Source: Plutella xylostella
Lineage: Eukaryota > Arthropoda > Insecta > Lepidoptera > Plutellidae
DNA length: 64,000 bases
Reading direction: 5' to 3'
Assembly: GCF_932276165.1 (NCBI RefSeq)
Contig: NC_064005.1
Location: 4,092,001 to 4,156,000, forward strand
The notes under the pieces are model-generated. The model saw nothing but the letters and a program-made list of their open reading frames with translations. It was not told where the DNA came from and ran no database searches. Numbering within the stretch: position 1 is the first letter of the stretch; every line of letters starts with the position of its first letter. Position numbers and translations under genes: made by a program. Positions 13,701 to 25,238 of this stretch are shown in pieces.

Positions 13701-16700
13701 TAGGTTAGGCACCAAATAATTTTAGATTTGGACAGTTTAAAATAGGTATTCTGTGACCTCCTTAACTATAAAACGCTCATGTGTAGATGCTTGTATCATC
13801 ATTCACCAGTAAAACCCAATACAATACTGCCAAACAAAGTTGTACATTACCTGCAGGACGAACTTTTGGTCGATGACCTTCTTCCCGATGGTGGGCTGGA
13901 AGTCGGTGGACTCGAGGAAGCGCAGGAAGAACTCGTACACCAGCTGCAGGTGCGGCCAGGACGCCTCCAGCGTGGGGTCGTCCTCCTCCGGGTCGAAGTC
14001 CGGGTTTTCACTCGGCGGCAGCGTGCGGAACAGATTGGCCGAAATCTGCGACAGTAATGAGGACTTTAGAGCTTGAAGATAAAAGTAGGATGTCTCTTTC
14101 CCACTCGCGGTTGTTTCATGGGAGAGAGCGAGAGGTCGCGCGTGTTATGGGCCGCAGTTTGGTGTACGCGCTTTAGGGAAGCTGGCTACCATGACTGGTG
14201 TTACAGTTAGTGTTCAGCGGGTATCGGCGCTGGTTCAGCACAAAGTGTGAAATGACATACCGGTGCAGGCATCCTAAAGTACCTACTTACATCCTAGAGA
14301 AGAGGCTTCGCCAAATGAAGTTTATTTATGGACGGTTTGGCCAGCATTTATTTCTCTACAGCAAGGCTGGCATGCGTCCGATAAATAGGCAAAGTCGAGA
14401 GTTCCTTATCTCAGAGGTGTAACCAGACTTTTTGCCGCAGGCATGCTAGACCACTAATTTATTTATTTCTAATACTTATATTATCTAACACCTAACACCT
14501 AATAGGTATAGACAGAGCATTTTATGTATTGTCTGTGATTTATTTATCTACCTAAGGTATTCCAGAGGTGTAGTATAAGAATCAACAACAGGCAGACTGC
14601 AGATAGATCAAATTTCTCCTAAATTAGGTATTACCAGTCCTTGAGATCGTGTTGCAAGATTTTTGATGGCTATATGTTTATATTTGTGTATGTAAGCTAT
14701 AGACTGTTGTTATGTGTAGACATTTCTGCAGTAGCTGATTTCAGTTACGACTTCTGTTACAGTCCCCATTGCTCAGGTTAGGATGATGCAGCTCCAGCTG
14801 GTATGCCGTGTGTATCTAAGTTTATGGTAATTACCAGATCTCTCCTCAGTTTCATTACGTTAACTTAAAATTGAAATACTAAGCAGATAATTATAGTTAT
14901 TTTCTTAAATAAATGGTTTGCGGTTTTACAGAGCTATTATTGCTTTGTTGCTATTTTTAATGAATAACCTCATTTCTTACCATCAGAGAAGCCAGGCAGA
15001 GCTGTCTCCGATAGCAAAAACAATTAATAAGGACACAAACTCAGTCCAATAAATAATATGAAAGAATGGTGATCATTCAAACTATTCACAACAAACTAAC
15101 TAGTACAACTGAAAAGGTGCCAAATCAGTGATCTGCTTTGTAAAATGTCAAGAGATCAATAATATCCACTGCTAAATGTCTGTGATAAGATAAAAAATAG
15201 TTTCATTTACAAAGGTTTGTTGACCTTTGAAGACTAGCATAAAATTTAAGGATTTTTTTGTAACTGATCATTTGGGTCTCAGAACTTATGAATTATTGCA
15301 ATGCTAGGGAACCGATTTGTTCTAAATTGAGGTGAATAAGCCAGATTAAATGAGACATTAAGAACGGCTAGTTTTTAAACATGTTCAATTTTAGCACAGT
15401 GAACATACCATTTTAATAATCTCTGGATAGACTGGCTCGGTGAGCACCCCGCGGCCCCCGGTGATGTACTCCACTAGTTCATTGAGGGTGGCACGTTTGA
15501 TCTCCTTGCCCTTGAGGTCGGCCACTGGGTCCATGAAGTCAAACGCAACACAGCATTGCCGCAGTTTGCGCATAAATAACTCCTCCTGTTCGCTACTGGC
15601 CACGTCTGAAATCAGAATTATTGTGCTTTAGCACTATGTAGTTGGAATAAGTAAATGTATGATGATGAATTATGTGGTGTGGAAACATACTATAATCAGT
15701 TTCTAAGGATGTGTTGATGATATACCAACTGGGCACCAGTTTTTTTTTTATATTGAATGTTAGAGAGCTTGCCTATCTATTAACTGAGTAAAATGTAAAT
15801 GTATGGAATGTAATAAAGGATTTTAATAATAAATTTATTCTAAAATAAATATTGTTCGTTTTATTATTATATATTTTCGCGAATGCTTTGTATCTCATTT
15901 AATGTAAGTTCCTATAGGTATTTCAGGATCTTTTGTAGCCATTATCATCCATAAATAATGTAGCATTATCATGATGATTATACTGAATTTTTTGAGATCA
16001 ATTCAGTACCATGAGTTTATTTTATTACACACATACATACACACAAATCTCTCCTCTTTATAATATTAGTATAATGTAAACATACATCATTATGATTTCA
16101 ATAATAAGTTAACAGTAGGTACATAACTCTACAGACTGCATGGTTAACAGTTTGAAATCAATTTCTCACTATCAAACAGAGATAGTGGTCACATATGCAA
16201 AGATGATAACAGTAATATGTTATCAATAGAACAAAAATGTGATTTTACTATAAATGTCTTGCTACTTGTCCAATGATAATGTTGATAGATCTTTTGATAT
16301 GAGTACAGTCAGCCAGAGGTAAAGCTCAGGATATTATACTCATAACTGTGTATTGTGCCTATAGTTATATACAGTAAACTTCTACTCACATCAATAGAAA
16401 TTACAATGAAAGCAATTGACACTTTAAAAGATTCAACTGGCAGCAGAGCAGAGCAGGGGCTGTTTAAATGGGTTCAAGATCTGCCCAAAGGTGCACAGAA
16501 GACAGATCAGAATGGCATGCTAGGCTGTATCAATAAAATAGGGAGAAAATGCAATGGTAAACTAGAGGTCAACAGTAACATAGATAGCTCCTGATCTACA
16601 ACATAATACATAATATATATGCAGACATATTATAATGTTATTTAATGTAACTATTTCATGATAATGCTACAATTTGTTGCCTGTTTCCTGAAGAATTTCA

Positions 16701-17180
16701 GCCTATTATAAGCAACTAATTGATCAATGTCTAATGCCACATATTTTAATTGGTCCACTTTAACTGATTTATGTAGGTAAATAAATGTCACACCTACTCC
16801 ACTGAAGTATTTCACTAACAGTAAAATTGAAATTAAGGCATTCCAAGCAGCCACATTATACTAGAAATCACATAACCTAATTATTGATGTCAATGACATA
16901 CACTGGGTCACTACAACAAGTTGTTGAGTCAGGTAAAACTGAAGGTATCAATGAGTGAGTGTGTGTGGTGTGAGCAGTCAGCAGAATGCTGGCGGCAGGC
17001 CGGGGGGGCCGGGGCAGGCTGCGGGAGGGAAGGGGCATCACCTTTGAGCAGGGGCAAGGCCTGCAGTTCCACATCCTGCGTATTGCGGTATCTGGACGAT
17101 CCCTGGGATTTCTTGGTCTTCTTCTTCAAAGACCGCTTGGCGAAGGGATCAATCCTGTCCACAAACGTTCCCGAAGACAT
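4734..17180 (-). CDS. wdb: PP2A B56 (B') regulatory subunit, widerborst/PPP2R5-like
   Basis: Nine coding exons: 17042-17180, 15409-15605, 13851-14045, 10606-10796, 10055-10133, 9536-9670, 6848-6967, 6215-6444 and 4734-4818. All junctions are GT..AG and in phase, giving 456 residues, close to the usual B56 core. The N-terminus ([20 protein letters not shown], then an [12 protein letters not shown] motif) is the insect widerborst type. The B56 HEAT-like core follows: [20 protein letters not shown], then [40 protein letters not shown] and [12 protein letters not shown] blocks, then [14 protein letters not shown]56 subunits select substrates (LxxIxE motifs) for the PP2A AC core and act in cell polarity, Wnt, insulin and clock signalling. 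The protein ends ...EISSRAPAK. The start ATG at 17180 is the first Met of the conserved N-terminus. The paralog assignment (wdb rather than B56-1) rests on the N-terminus. Confidence 0.93.
7023..7075. repeat. One-ended copy of the TATACAGG-TTGTTGCAAAAAGGG MITE family
   Basis: The sequence TATACAGGTTGTTG, then TTGCAAAAAGGGTATAGTAAG, then CCGAAACCTAC matches the ends of the better copies at 54466-54633 and 59491-59693. The opposite end is not present, so this is a decayed or truncated copy in a B56 intron. Confidence 0.6.
7113..7244. repeat. Hairpin-like MITE in a B56 intron
   Basis: AGCAGCTGCCGCTA near the left and TAGCGGCCGCAGCTAC near the right form imperfect inverted ends. The centre is itself palindromic (CCAATCACGG..CTGTGATTGTTGG). 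Part of it (revcomp CGTCGATAAAC..TTTAATGCGC) recurs at about 44480-44520, which supports a repeat family. Confidence 0.5.
10839..10960. repeat. Relic of lepidopteran 'ACTAATATTATAAATGCGAAAGTG' type repeat
   Basis: CACTAATATTAAGTACTAATATTGTAAGTGTGAGTGTTTG, followed by ACGACAAAACGGC, is a diverged form of the very common lepidopteran interspersed repeat. A better copy is at 33455-33700. Boundaries are approximate. Confidence 0.4.
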
Positions 17181-18400
17181 CTTGGCGATATAAAATTGTT
17201 CCAAATGACAAAACGTCGAGCGCGATCAATGTGATACTTGTTTTGATTCCCTAATCAGAGTCATGATCCAGCCAGCTCTATGAGACGAACGCGCACTTCC
17301 CGTGAGGTCGCAGCACAATATTACAAGCCTAAACAAACATTCCTTCGTCACTCATGACGGTAATGGAGAGATCAAACTCAGGCCATTCTTTACACACTTC
17401 AAGATTCCACAACAGTTACGTAAGTTTATAACGTCTATAACACCAAAATGACACAATAACAAAACCCAACAATTCGATTCACAAATGATAACTTTATTTT
17501 CTGAGGCGTGTCGCGAATAGCAGAAGGCAGAAGTCACATATACATACAAGCCTCGTGTAATATCAGCCGGTCAGTCAATGACAATATATTTCCCCGCACT
17601 AATCGTCCCGGAATATTGGTTGATTTAACTTTAGAAACACTTATAACTGCAAAACAAGTTGGTTATAATCCGATTTGGACGCGATGAGATACTAAACGGG
17701 TGATGACACGGAGCAAAATTTAACACCAAAAATCTATCACCGTATTCTCGCCATCGCTCACCATCCGTTTCAAGAGCAAAACTGGACGCATTTTAACGCG
17801 AATCATGAGATTATTCCGAGATATTGCACTTTCACAGGGTTTATTATATATTTCTGCGACTTATTCCACTGCGAAAAACGATTAATTTTTAAAAGATAAT
17901 AAAACTAAAAGATTATCATCACTGGTTATAGCTGCGAAAACGCTATACTTATAGAAAAAGTACCTATTTCTGAAAATAGATGGAGATGTATCGGAGCTTT
18001 CGTAGTAGTCGTGCAATTACTTTTTATTTATATTTTTGCAGTAAAGCCGTTAATAGGCTAAATCAATATTTAATAACTCAATTATAATTTAATAAAGAAG
18101 ATTAAAATATGATGTTAGCGGTTTAACTGCTTTAAACTTAGATTTTAATTAAATGGAAGGTTCATAGGCCTATTTACTTCCTGTGCTACAGCTTCGTTCC
18201 AAATATTTAGAATTCAACGCCAAACGTAGGCCGACCATAGACATTTTTATACGATTAATTAAACATTATTTAACAAAACTTTAAATAAAAATTAAATAAA
18301 CAATGTTTCATAATGTGTTTATTTATTGCATTTGTATTATCCAGTCAATATCACTGTTCATATAATATCACTGTTCTTTTCAAATATTTTTTTTTGCTCT
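17181..18400. promoter_or_regulatory. Divergent promoter region between B56 and PDZ-GEF genes
   Basis: About 1.2 kb without a coding exon separates the B56 start (17180, minus) from the GEF 5' exon (plus). The 5' UTR of B56 must begin just above 17180. No TATA box stands out, as is usual for housekeeping insect genes. The exact start sites cannot be placed from sequence alone. Confidence 0.45.
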
Positions 18401-18429
18401 ATGATGTTTAGCCGCCATTTTGTTTGTCT

Positions 18430-18721
18430 ATGTCGGACGTTTAGTTTTTTTTTTTAGTTTATGGTTTATCAGCGTTCGTTGTTGGTTGGGCGAAAGTGGC
18501 TTTCTAATCTCTTTTTGTATTTTATTTACTCATTCATGTGCATATTGAGTTGAAATTGATTTCATATCAATATATGTTTGTGATACGTGGTGTTGAGCAC
18601 ATCCTGAAAGGCATTATCGTTACGTAAACATACTGGGTGATGGTGTAGATAAATCAGTAGAAAGCAACATGGAAGCGCTGACAGTTCCGCCATGAATGCA
18701 AAATAAATAGAAATTTCAAAG
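18430..18721 (+). other. Probable 5' UTR exon of the PDZ-GEF gene
   Basis: A good donor, CAAAG|GTAGGT, ends at 18721, and the acceptor TTGTTATTGCAG precedes 19298, 38 bp before the GEF ATG at 19336. The exon contains two tiny upstream ORFs close to the donor: ATG at 18669 (8 codons) and ATG at 18692 (4 codons). The left edge near 18430 (after GCCGCCATTTTG) is a guess. Confidence 0.45.
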
Positions 18722-19335
18722 GTAGGTGGTCGAGTGTCTTATTGCATGCAATTAAAGATACAAATTATGTTTCCTACAATATTATTACATCTATTTGCAT
18801 TTGGTGGGCACAAATATACCCAAATTCAAGTTCAATATTGAGCTTGGAGTGGACGAAATTGGCTACGATTATGCTCCCACTGAGCTGACGCACTTGTGGA
18901 AGAAAGTGACCCGCAGTAATTGAAGTACTTACTTAGTTCCACTGTTAAAGTATATAGTTTCATAATACCATTGTAATATACACTGTGAAGCTGTTAGCCA
19001 AGCATTCATTGATATGTGGGTTCTGTTGTGTGTATTATGTAAATAGTTAATGTATGCTATAGGTTCAAAAGGCTATAAGTTTTTAACAATATTATGCTAT
19101 ATTTTGCAGCATTTCTATTGTATGCAGTGTGTTATTTGTGAACATCTGAGTTTGGGCTCTATTATTATTGGGGAAAACCTTATACAAAACAAGAATAATA
19201 ATAACCTTTTTAGTTTAAATTTTAAATTAACAACCAAATAAACCTAATAGTGTAATACTTTAGTCAGCTGTTTTAACAAATTCATTTGTTATTGCAGAGG
19301 CTGGACGTAACTCACAAGAGGCCAGAATCTTCACA

Positions 19336-22300
19336 ATGTTGAGAGGTGGGCGCGGGGGCCGTCACAGTCCGGAGCTGTATCCCCACACTCTCAAGTGCTC
19401 TAATGCGAGTGACACTAGCTCTGCCTACAGCGGCAGCGACACCATGACTTCTGTACACAGCTCCCTCGACATGGACATGGAGGTAGATCTGTCTGGACTG
19501 CTTGAGTCCATTGTGGACTCAGATGAGGAAGAAGATATGGAGGAGAGCTTGGACAGTCTCACTGTCCGAGACGCTGTTCGAGAATGTCTAGAAAAGGATC
19601 CAAGTGAACGCACAGATGAAGACATAGAAATACTCCTAGAATTTACTCAGCATTTTAAAGCATTTACAAACATGACTCTGACTGTAAGGCGAGCGCTCTG
19701 TGCAGTTATGGTGTTTGCAGTTGTGGAGAAAGCTGGAACTGTGGTCATGAATGATGGAGAGGAACATGACTCATGGTCGGTCCTCATCAATGGACATGTT
19801 GAGATTAAACACCAGAATGGACAAGTTGAGCACCTGGATGTTGGTGATAGCTTTGGAATGGCTGAGGCTACATTAGAGAAGCTATACCATCGAGGCATTA
19901 TGACTACAAGATGTGATGATTGTCAGTTTGTCTGCATAACACAGACTGATTACTACAGAATTTTACACCAAGGTGAGGAGAACATAAAACGTCATGAAGA
20001 TGAGAATGGTGTGGTGGTTCTGGTGACGGAGTTCAGGGGTGCAGCCGGAGACTCTGGGCACCAACAAGGACATGTTGTGATTAGAGGAACTCCAGAACAT
20101 CTAATGTTGCAGTTGATTGAAGATAACTCCCGGGACTCAACCTATGTTGAAGACTTCTTATTGACTCATAGAACATTCATTGAGGGTCCTCTGGTGGTGG
20201 CAAAACAGCTCCTATCATGGTTTTCTGAGCCTTCTGTAAGAGACAAAGTTACAAGAGTTGTACTACTGTGGGTTAACAACCATTTTACTGACTTTGAAAC
20301 AGATCCTAGCATGATGGACTTTTTGGAAAGCTTTGAAACCCTTTTGGAAAGAGAAAAGATGGAAAGCCAACTGAGACTGTTAAATATTGCATGTTCTGCT
20401 AAGGCACGGACAAGGAATGTTACATTATCAAGATCATCCCGAGATGAGCCACTGAATTTCACTATTCTAGGTGGATATGAGAGAGGATATGGAATATTTA
20501 TTCTTAAAGTTGAGAGACACTCAAAGGCAGAGGAAGTAGGAATGAAGAGAGGTGATCAAGTATTAGAGGTTAATGGCCAGTCATTTAGGCATGTCAGTCA
20601 TGCAAAGGCCATGGAAATATTTACTGGATCAACACATTTAAGCATTACGGTAAAAAGCAATTTATTGGCTTTTAAGCAGATGCTCCTAGTACCTGAAAAC
20701 TCTCCACGGCAAAGAGGATGCACCAACATGGTGCGATGGCAAACAGATCCAAGGGCAAGGCTATCTACAGCTGAACTATTGAGTGATGATACATTGAATC
20801 CTGTGTTTCAGTCACCAACTAAGAAACCACAACAGCTCAGTGTCAAGAAGGAACCACAGAAAGGTTTCATGACATTGGGCCCAAAAAGAAGATTGCAAAA
20901 AGCATTGATGAAGATGAATATACTTCCAAAAAATACCATCAATGATGGTCTGCATAATGATGACAGTATTTTATCCAACACTGAATCGCTGAGCAAGGCT
21001 AATAGTAGCACATCATTCTATAGTTCACACAGTAATCCTGACTTGATATCTATTTGTTATGATGAATATCAATCATCTGATTATCCTGAACATGTTTTGA
21101 AAGTATACAGAGCTGACCAAACATGCAAATATTTATTAGTGCACAAAGAAACAACTGCCAGAGAGGTAGTTATGTTAACCTTGCAAGAGTTTGGTATCAC
21201 TGATCCCAGTTCCAACTTTGCTCTGTGTGAAGTGTCTGTAGCACAAGGAGGTATCATCAAACAGCACCGCTTGCCAGACCAATTACAAAACCTTGCTGAA
21301 AGAATTGGTCTTAGCTCTAGATACTACCTAAAAACACAAGGAATAAGTGAGACATTAGTACCTGATGAAATGGCACCTGAACTTCTGAGAGAGAGTGTTG
21401 TGCATTTCTTACAGCTGAATGCCGTTGAAGTTGCGGTTCAGTTGACACTACAAGACTTCTGCATATTCAGACAAATAGAGAGTACTGAGTATGTGGACGA
21501 TTTATTTGAACTGAACAGTAGGTATGGCACCCCCATGCTGTCGCAATTCGCAGAGCTCGTGAACAAAGAGATGTTCTGGGTGGTCACCGAGGTCGTCACG
21601 GAGCAGAACCCTGTGCGTCGCTCAAAAATAATCAAACAGTTTATAAAGGTAGCCCGACACTGCAAAGAATGTAAAAACTTCAATTCAATGTTTGCTATAA
21701 TATCTGGTCTTGGGCACGGTGCAGTATCAAGATTGAGGATGTCATGGGAAAAACTACCTACCAAATACCTGAAACTGTTCTCGGACTTACAAACATTGAT
21801 GGATCCCTCAAGAAACATGTCCAAATACAGACAACTACTTACAACAGAACAGGTCAGATCACCTGTTGTACCATTCTATCCAGTGGTGAGGAAAGATCTT
21901 ACATTTATCCACTTGGGCAATGATACTAAAGTAGAGGGCATGGTGAACTTCGAGAAACTTCGCATGATTGCGAAAGAAGTGAGAACATTGGTCAACATGT
22001 GCAGTTCACCTTATGATCTCTTAACATTATTAGAACTCGGGAAACAACCGCCCTCCAATGCTATGGTGGCGCTGAACCAACTAACTACGGGTGGAGTCCC
22101 GCAAGGACAAGTGACCGTAAAAAGACGGAAAAAGTCCTCAAATGTACCTAACCCCAAAAAGATGTTTGAAGAAGCACAAATGGTACGGCGAGTCAAAGCT
22201 TACCTAAATCGCATGCATGTGGAAACAGATGAAGATCGTCTTCACGCACTGTCTCTGGAGTGCGAGGGAGCCGGGCCGGCCCCGGCCATGCCTCGCCGCC

Positions 22301-22863
22301 GGCACCCGTCACCGTCTCTCTCCACGACCAGCAGCGCATCCTCAGCCAGTGAGAGCAAAAAGAGTTTTCAGGGCAACAAGTTCGGTGCAGCATCTCCGCA
22401 GGCGGTACGCAAGTTACTAGCACTCTCGGAGCCCGCCAAGACCCGGCCGCACCAGCCGCGGCCGCCGCCGTCGGGCCCGTCGCCGTGCACGCACCGGCGC
22501 GACCCGGCCATGCCCGGCATGTGCTGCCCGCGCACGGCGCACGAGCGCTCGCACTCGGACACGCCCACGCCGCTGCCCGTGGACCTCTCCGCGGAGAGCA
22601 GCAGCGTCACGTCGCTCATTATGCCGCTGCGCAAGACGGGCTCGGCCACGTCCAGCGACAGCGGGCACGGCTCGTGCACGGCGGCGTGCGGGCGCCCCGT
22701 GCCGCCGCCGCGCGTGCCGCCCGCGCCCTACACGCTGGCGCAGGTGGCGCGCCTCGAGCGCCTGAGCCGCGCGCACTCGCACGAGGGCGTCACGCGCCAC
22801 GTCGACTACTACCACGACCCGCACGACGACGACGACGACGACCAGCAGGTCTCCGCCGTCTGA
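19336..22863 (+). CDS. Gef26: PDZ-GEF, Rap guanine nucleotide exchange factor (Gef26/RAPGEF2-like)
   Basis: A single uninterrupted ORF of 1175 codons. Domain order is diagnostic: acidic N-terminus; cyclic-nucleotide-binding-like domain about 105-215 (GTVVMNDGEEHDSWSVLINGHVEI); RasGEF N domain about 235-350; PDZ about 371-438 (LNFTILGGYERGYGIFI); Ras-association domain about 581-668; CDC25-type RasGEF domain about 683-915; low-complexity Pro/Ser/Arg tail. The last three residues, SAV, form a class I PDZ-binding motif like that of vertebrate RAPGEF2. The family activates Rap1 at membranes and junctions and acts in adhesion, integrin function and stem-cell niches. The coding sequence lacks introns, whereas I know the Drosophila orthologue to be interrupted, so either the introns were lost or the locus passed through an RNA. 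Codon use changes sharply near 22255, after which third positions are nearly all G/C. Confidence 0.95.
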   Translation: MLRGGRGGRHSPELYPHTLKCSNASDTSSAYSGSDTMTSVHSSLDMDMEVDLSGLLESIVDSDEEEDMEESLDSLTVRDAVRECLEKDPSERTDEDIEILLEFTQHFKAFTNMTLTVRRALCAVMVFAVVEKAGTVVMNDGEEHDSWSVLINGHVEIKHQNGQVEHLDVGDSFGMAEATLEKLYHRGIMTTRCDDCQFVCITQTDYYRILHQGEENIKRHEDENGVVVLVTEFRGAAGDSGHQQGHVVIRGTPEHLMLQLIEDNSRDSTYVEDFLLTHRTFIEGPLVVAKQLLSWFSEPSVRDKVTRVVLLWVNNHFTDFETDPSMMDFLESFETLLEREKMESQLRLLNIACSAKARTRNVTLSRSSRDEPLNFTILGGYERGYGIFILKVERHSKAEEVGMKRGDQVLEVNGQSFRHVSHAKAMEIFTGSTHLSITVKSNLLAFKQMLLVPENSPRQRGCTNMVRWQTDPRARLSTAELLSDDTLNPVFQSPTKKPQQLSVKKEPQKGFMTLGPKRRLQKALMKMNILPKNTINDGLHNDDSILSNTESLSKANSSTSFYSSHSNPDLISICYDEYQSSDYPEHVLKVYRADQTCKYLLVHKETTAREVVMLTLQEFGITDPSSNFALCEVSVAQGGIIKQHRLPDQLQNLAERIGLSSRYYLKTQGISETLVPDEMAPELLRESVVHFLQLNAVEVAVQLTLQDFCIFRQIESTEYVDDLFELNSRYGTPMLSQFAELVNKEMFWVVTEVVTEQNPVRRSKIIKQFIKVARHCKECKNFNSMFAIISGLGHGAVSRLRMSWEKLPTKYLKLFSDLQTLMDPSRNMSKYRQLLTTEQVRSPVVPFYPVVRKDLTFIHLGNDTKVEGMVNFEKLRMIAKEVRTLVNMCSSPYDLLTLLELGKQPPSNAMVALNQLTTGGVPQGQVTVKRRKKSSNVPNPKKMFEEAQMVRRVKAYLNRMHVETDEDRLHALSLECEGAGPAPAMPRRRHPSPSLSTTSSASSASESKKSFQGNKFGAASPQAVRKLLALSEPAKTRPHQPRPPPSGPSPCTHRRDPAMPGMCCPRTAHERSHSDTPTPLPVDLSAESSSVTSLIMPLRKTGSATSSDSGHGSCTAACGRPVPPPRVPPAPYTLAQVARLERLSRAHSHEGVTRHVDYYHDPHDDDDDDQQVSAV

Positions 22864-23930
22864 ACTCACGCACGAGCTGAGTGGTAGTTGGCGTATGAAA
22901 ATGGTTATCTTATCACACATTAGATCATGGGCTAACTACCATTTTCAAATACCCCTATGAATTGGATCATATTCTATATTCTTCTCTTTTCAATCCATCT
23001 TATGTATGGTTGCAAGAAGTAGCAAAAAAGATCTGTACATATTCCAAATCTATTAATTTATTGATGGCAGACTGTATATTTCTGCAGGCGAAACCTTGCC
23101 AAAAGAAACTTAGACTGAGGTTCATTTTATGGACAACAGCTGGAAAGTAAATCTAAGGAGCTGAGAAATGACAATTATCAATCATGATATGAATACGGCA
23201 TTTAACACCGGAATGCGTGCGCTATTGTTGAGACCTTGGTATGTTCGTTCCTGTGAGTGAGTGGAACAAAATTATGATGAATCGTCTATTTATATGTTTG
23301 TGTATTTCACAATTTGTAATCTCACATGATAGATAAAAAGCACGAGTTAAAATGTATTTTTCTTGATAATAATAATGTTATTATGATCATGTATGTACCC
23401 TAAGTCTAAAGACTGTATAATTATAAATTAAGAATTTGTCCTAGTGTTATATAGTGTAAAATTCCATACTATTCTAAGTTATGCCTCTAAATTTATTAAT
23501 TAAAATAATTATAACCCACCATTCTCCAGTTTTATCTAGAAATGTTTGAATAATATAAATTTGTATTAACCTTATGGTATATGTCTACATTCCGTTTTTG
23601 TATATTCTTAACATAATATTTTCTCAATATTTTATAACTGTGAAACTTAGACCAAATAATAACTATTATGCCTTTTAAAATTACAAATCATATAATTTAA
23701 AATCCTAGTTTTATGTTGTAGTTATGTGGTAGCTTGTGGACCAATTTATGAGTTAATACATCATTATTATTTTCTATAGTTGCGACTCGAATTTTGTTTA
23801 TAATATGGTTTTATTGTAAATAATAAAAATATAATTACCTACTTCATTAAAAATGTTTTATTGCTGTAGTGTAGATAAACACTGTTGTAATTTACAATAT
23901 ACATAATGTAATTCAATTTAAATCTTGATA
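22864..23930. other. 3' UTR of the PDZ-GEF gene and tail-to-tail junction with DPH5
   Basis: AT-rich DNA without ORFs. The likely GEF poly(A) signal AATAAA is at 23822-23827. The DPH5 signal on the other strand (TTTATT in plus sense) is at 23857-23862, so the two convergent transcripts probably end within a few tens of bases of each other. Confidence 0.6.
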
Positions 23931-25238
23931 TTATCTGAATTGAGCTAAGTAGTCCATTTCTAATGGGTGTATGTTGGGGGCGGGTATGACCAGGCTGTGC
24001 AGCGGAGCACCGAGGTCGAAGCTCTGCATGTCCTCCAATGTCTTCACAGCTATCCTCTGTTCAGGGGACCCAACTCTTGATAGACCAACAGCTAAACTTG
24101 ATTTACTAAGACCTGAAATAGTCAAATTAATTTTATAATTAATATTCTGCATAGTTAGATTTTATCCTGATGTAACAATAATTTTTGGTAAAAATACACA
24201 CCTGCATCAGGCTTATTTCCAATAATCTGCAATAGCTGAGATGCCGCCTCTTTCACACTCATAAACTTAGGATCCATATACTGGCGGACTTTCTTACATA
24301 GGGATTCTTCAGTTGGTTCCTTTACTTTGATATCTGAAAAAAACATTGTAATAGGTAAGTTCCTTGTCAGCATTTTTAGTGTGACACTATGAGCCCTTTC
24401 CATCAATTAACTAAAGTCTTACCCAATAAGCATAAAGTATGCAAGTTTCTGGAGTAGTTTCCTATAATTTTCTCAAAGAAGCTATCAGGTTTCCAAGTGT
24501 CTGTCCAGTATGGAATAGAAACTGTCTCTCCGTAGTTGTAGAGCTGCAGTCCACAGCAGCTTACTGCATTCATTATAGATGCATTATGAACTATCTGAAA
24601 TATATAGAAAAAAAAACTATTACTATTGCTAATAGTGATTTAATGGGAATTACAAGATATAAAGCAGCCTATAGGCCACAAGGATATAATTCTGAAAGCA
24701 TTTTTTTATCTGTAGTTTTGGAGCCTATTTGATACACAATCAAATGTAGAGACATTGTATCAAATAGGCTAAAAAAATGCTGATCAAAATATTTGTATAG
24801 ATATATGTTTTCCTAACCTGAGTCTCAACCCCAAAGTCCTTAGCTCGTAGTAGCATATCAGTATGTGTCGTAGCTCCTAGAGGATCTCCAACCACTAATA
24901 AAGCTATTTCAGATGTTTTTGCTTCCCTCAGTATCTCATCAATGCTGCTCTCACACAGTTCTCGATCAGCTAATATTAGCTGCCTTCCATAAAACTCCTC
25001 CTGGAAATTAAAACAAAGTAAAGTAAAGAATCAGATTGAATTTAATACAACCAGATTAATTTAAATACCAATTAATTAAGTAATAGAAACAAATGAAACT
25101 AACCAAACCTTCTTTTCCTACAGTAAGTATTGAGGTATAACTTTCAAGGAATACTTTATCACATCTTTTTACAATTTCTAAACCTCGGACAGTAATATCT
25201 TTAGCATCCCCTAGTCCTAATCCAATTAAATAAAACAT
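23931..25238 (-). CDS. Dph5: Diphthine methyl ester synthase (diphthamide synthesis)
   Basis: Five exons: 25104-25238, 24818-25000, 24423-24594, 24202-24333 and 23931-24112. Phases agree and the product is 267 residues, slightly shorter than human DPH5 (about 285). It starts [20 protein letters not shown], the SAM-dependent tetrapyrrole-methylase fold. It contains [42 protein letters not shown] and HTLCLLDIKVKEP, all hallmarks of the family, and ends [20 protein letters not shown]. The enzyme uses S-adenosylmethionine to methylate the modified histidine of elongation factor 2, the second step of diphthamide synthesis, in the cytosol. Exon 1 uses the donor TTG|GTTAGT, chosen because GKEGLEEFYGR is then continuous as in homologues. 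It is head-to-head with salvador. Confidence 0.95.
24697..24781. repeat. Strong inverted repeat (hairpin) in DPH5 intron 2
   Basis: AGCCTATTTGATACA and TGTATCAAATAGGCT are perfect 15-bp arms around a 19-nt loop. Outside them AGCATTTTTTTA and TAAAAAAATGCT continue the pairing, with a 13-nt bulge on the left arm. It could be a tiny MITE or a small-RNA precursor. Confidence 0.55.

Larger units (their letters stand above)
4819..17041. other. Introns of the B56 gene
   Basis: Eight introns. The longest are 10797-13850, 6968-9535, 15606-17041, 4819-6214 and 14046-15408. Apart from the repeats listed separately (7023-7075, 7113-7244, about 10839-10960) I see only AT-rich unique-looking DNA. A short stretch at 16021-16080 (ACACACATACATACACAC.. 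then TTTATAATATTAGTATA) looks like another worn fragment of the lepidopteran ATATTATAAA repeat in reverse. None of the 60-150 codon ORFs in these introns has splice sites or recognisable content. Confidence 0.6.

Noticed and set aside
22193..22920. ORFs of 76-167 codons opposite or offset to the PDZ-GEF tail.
   Set aside because: Caused by very high GC in the real coding tail; no splice sites or independent support.
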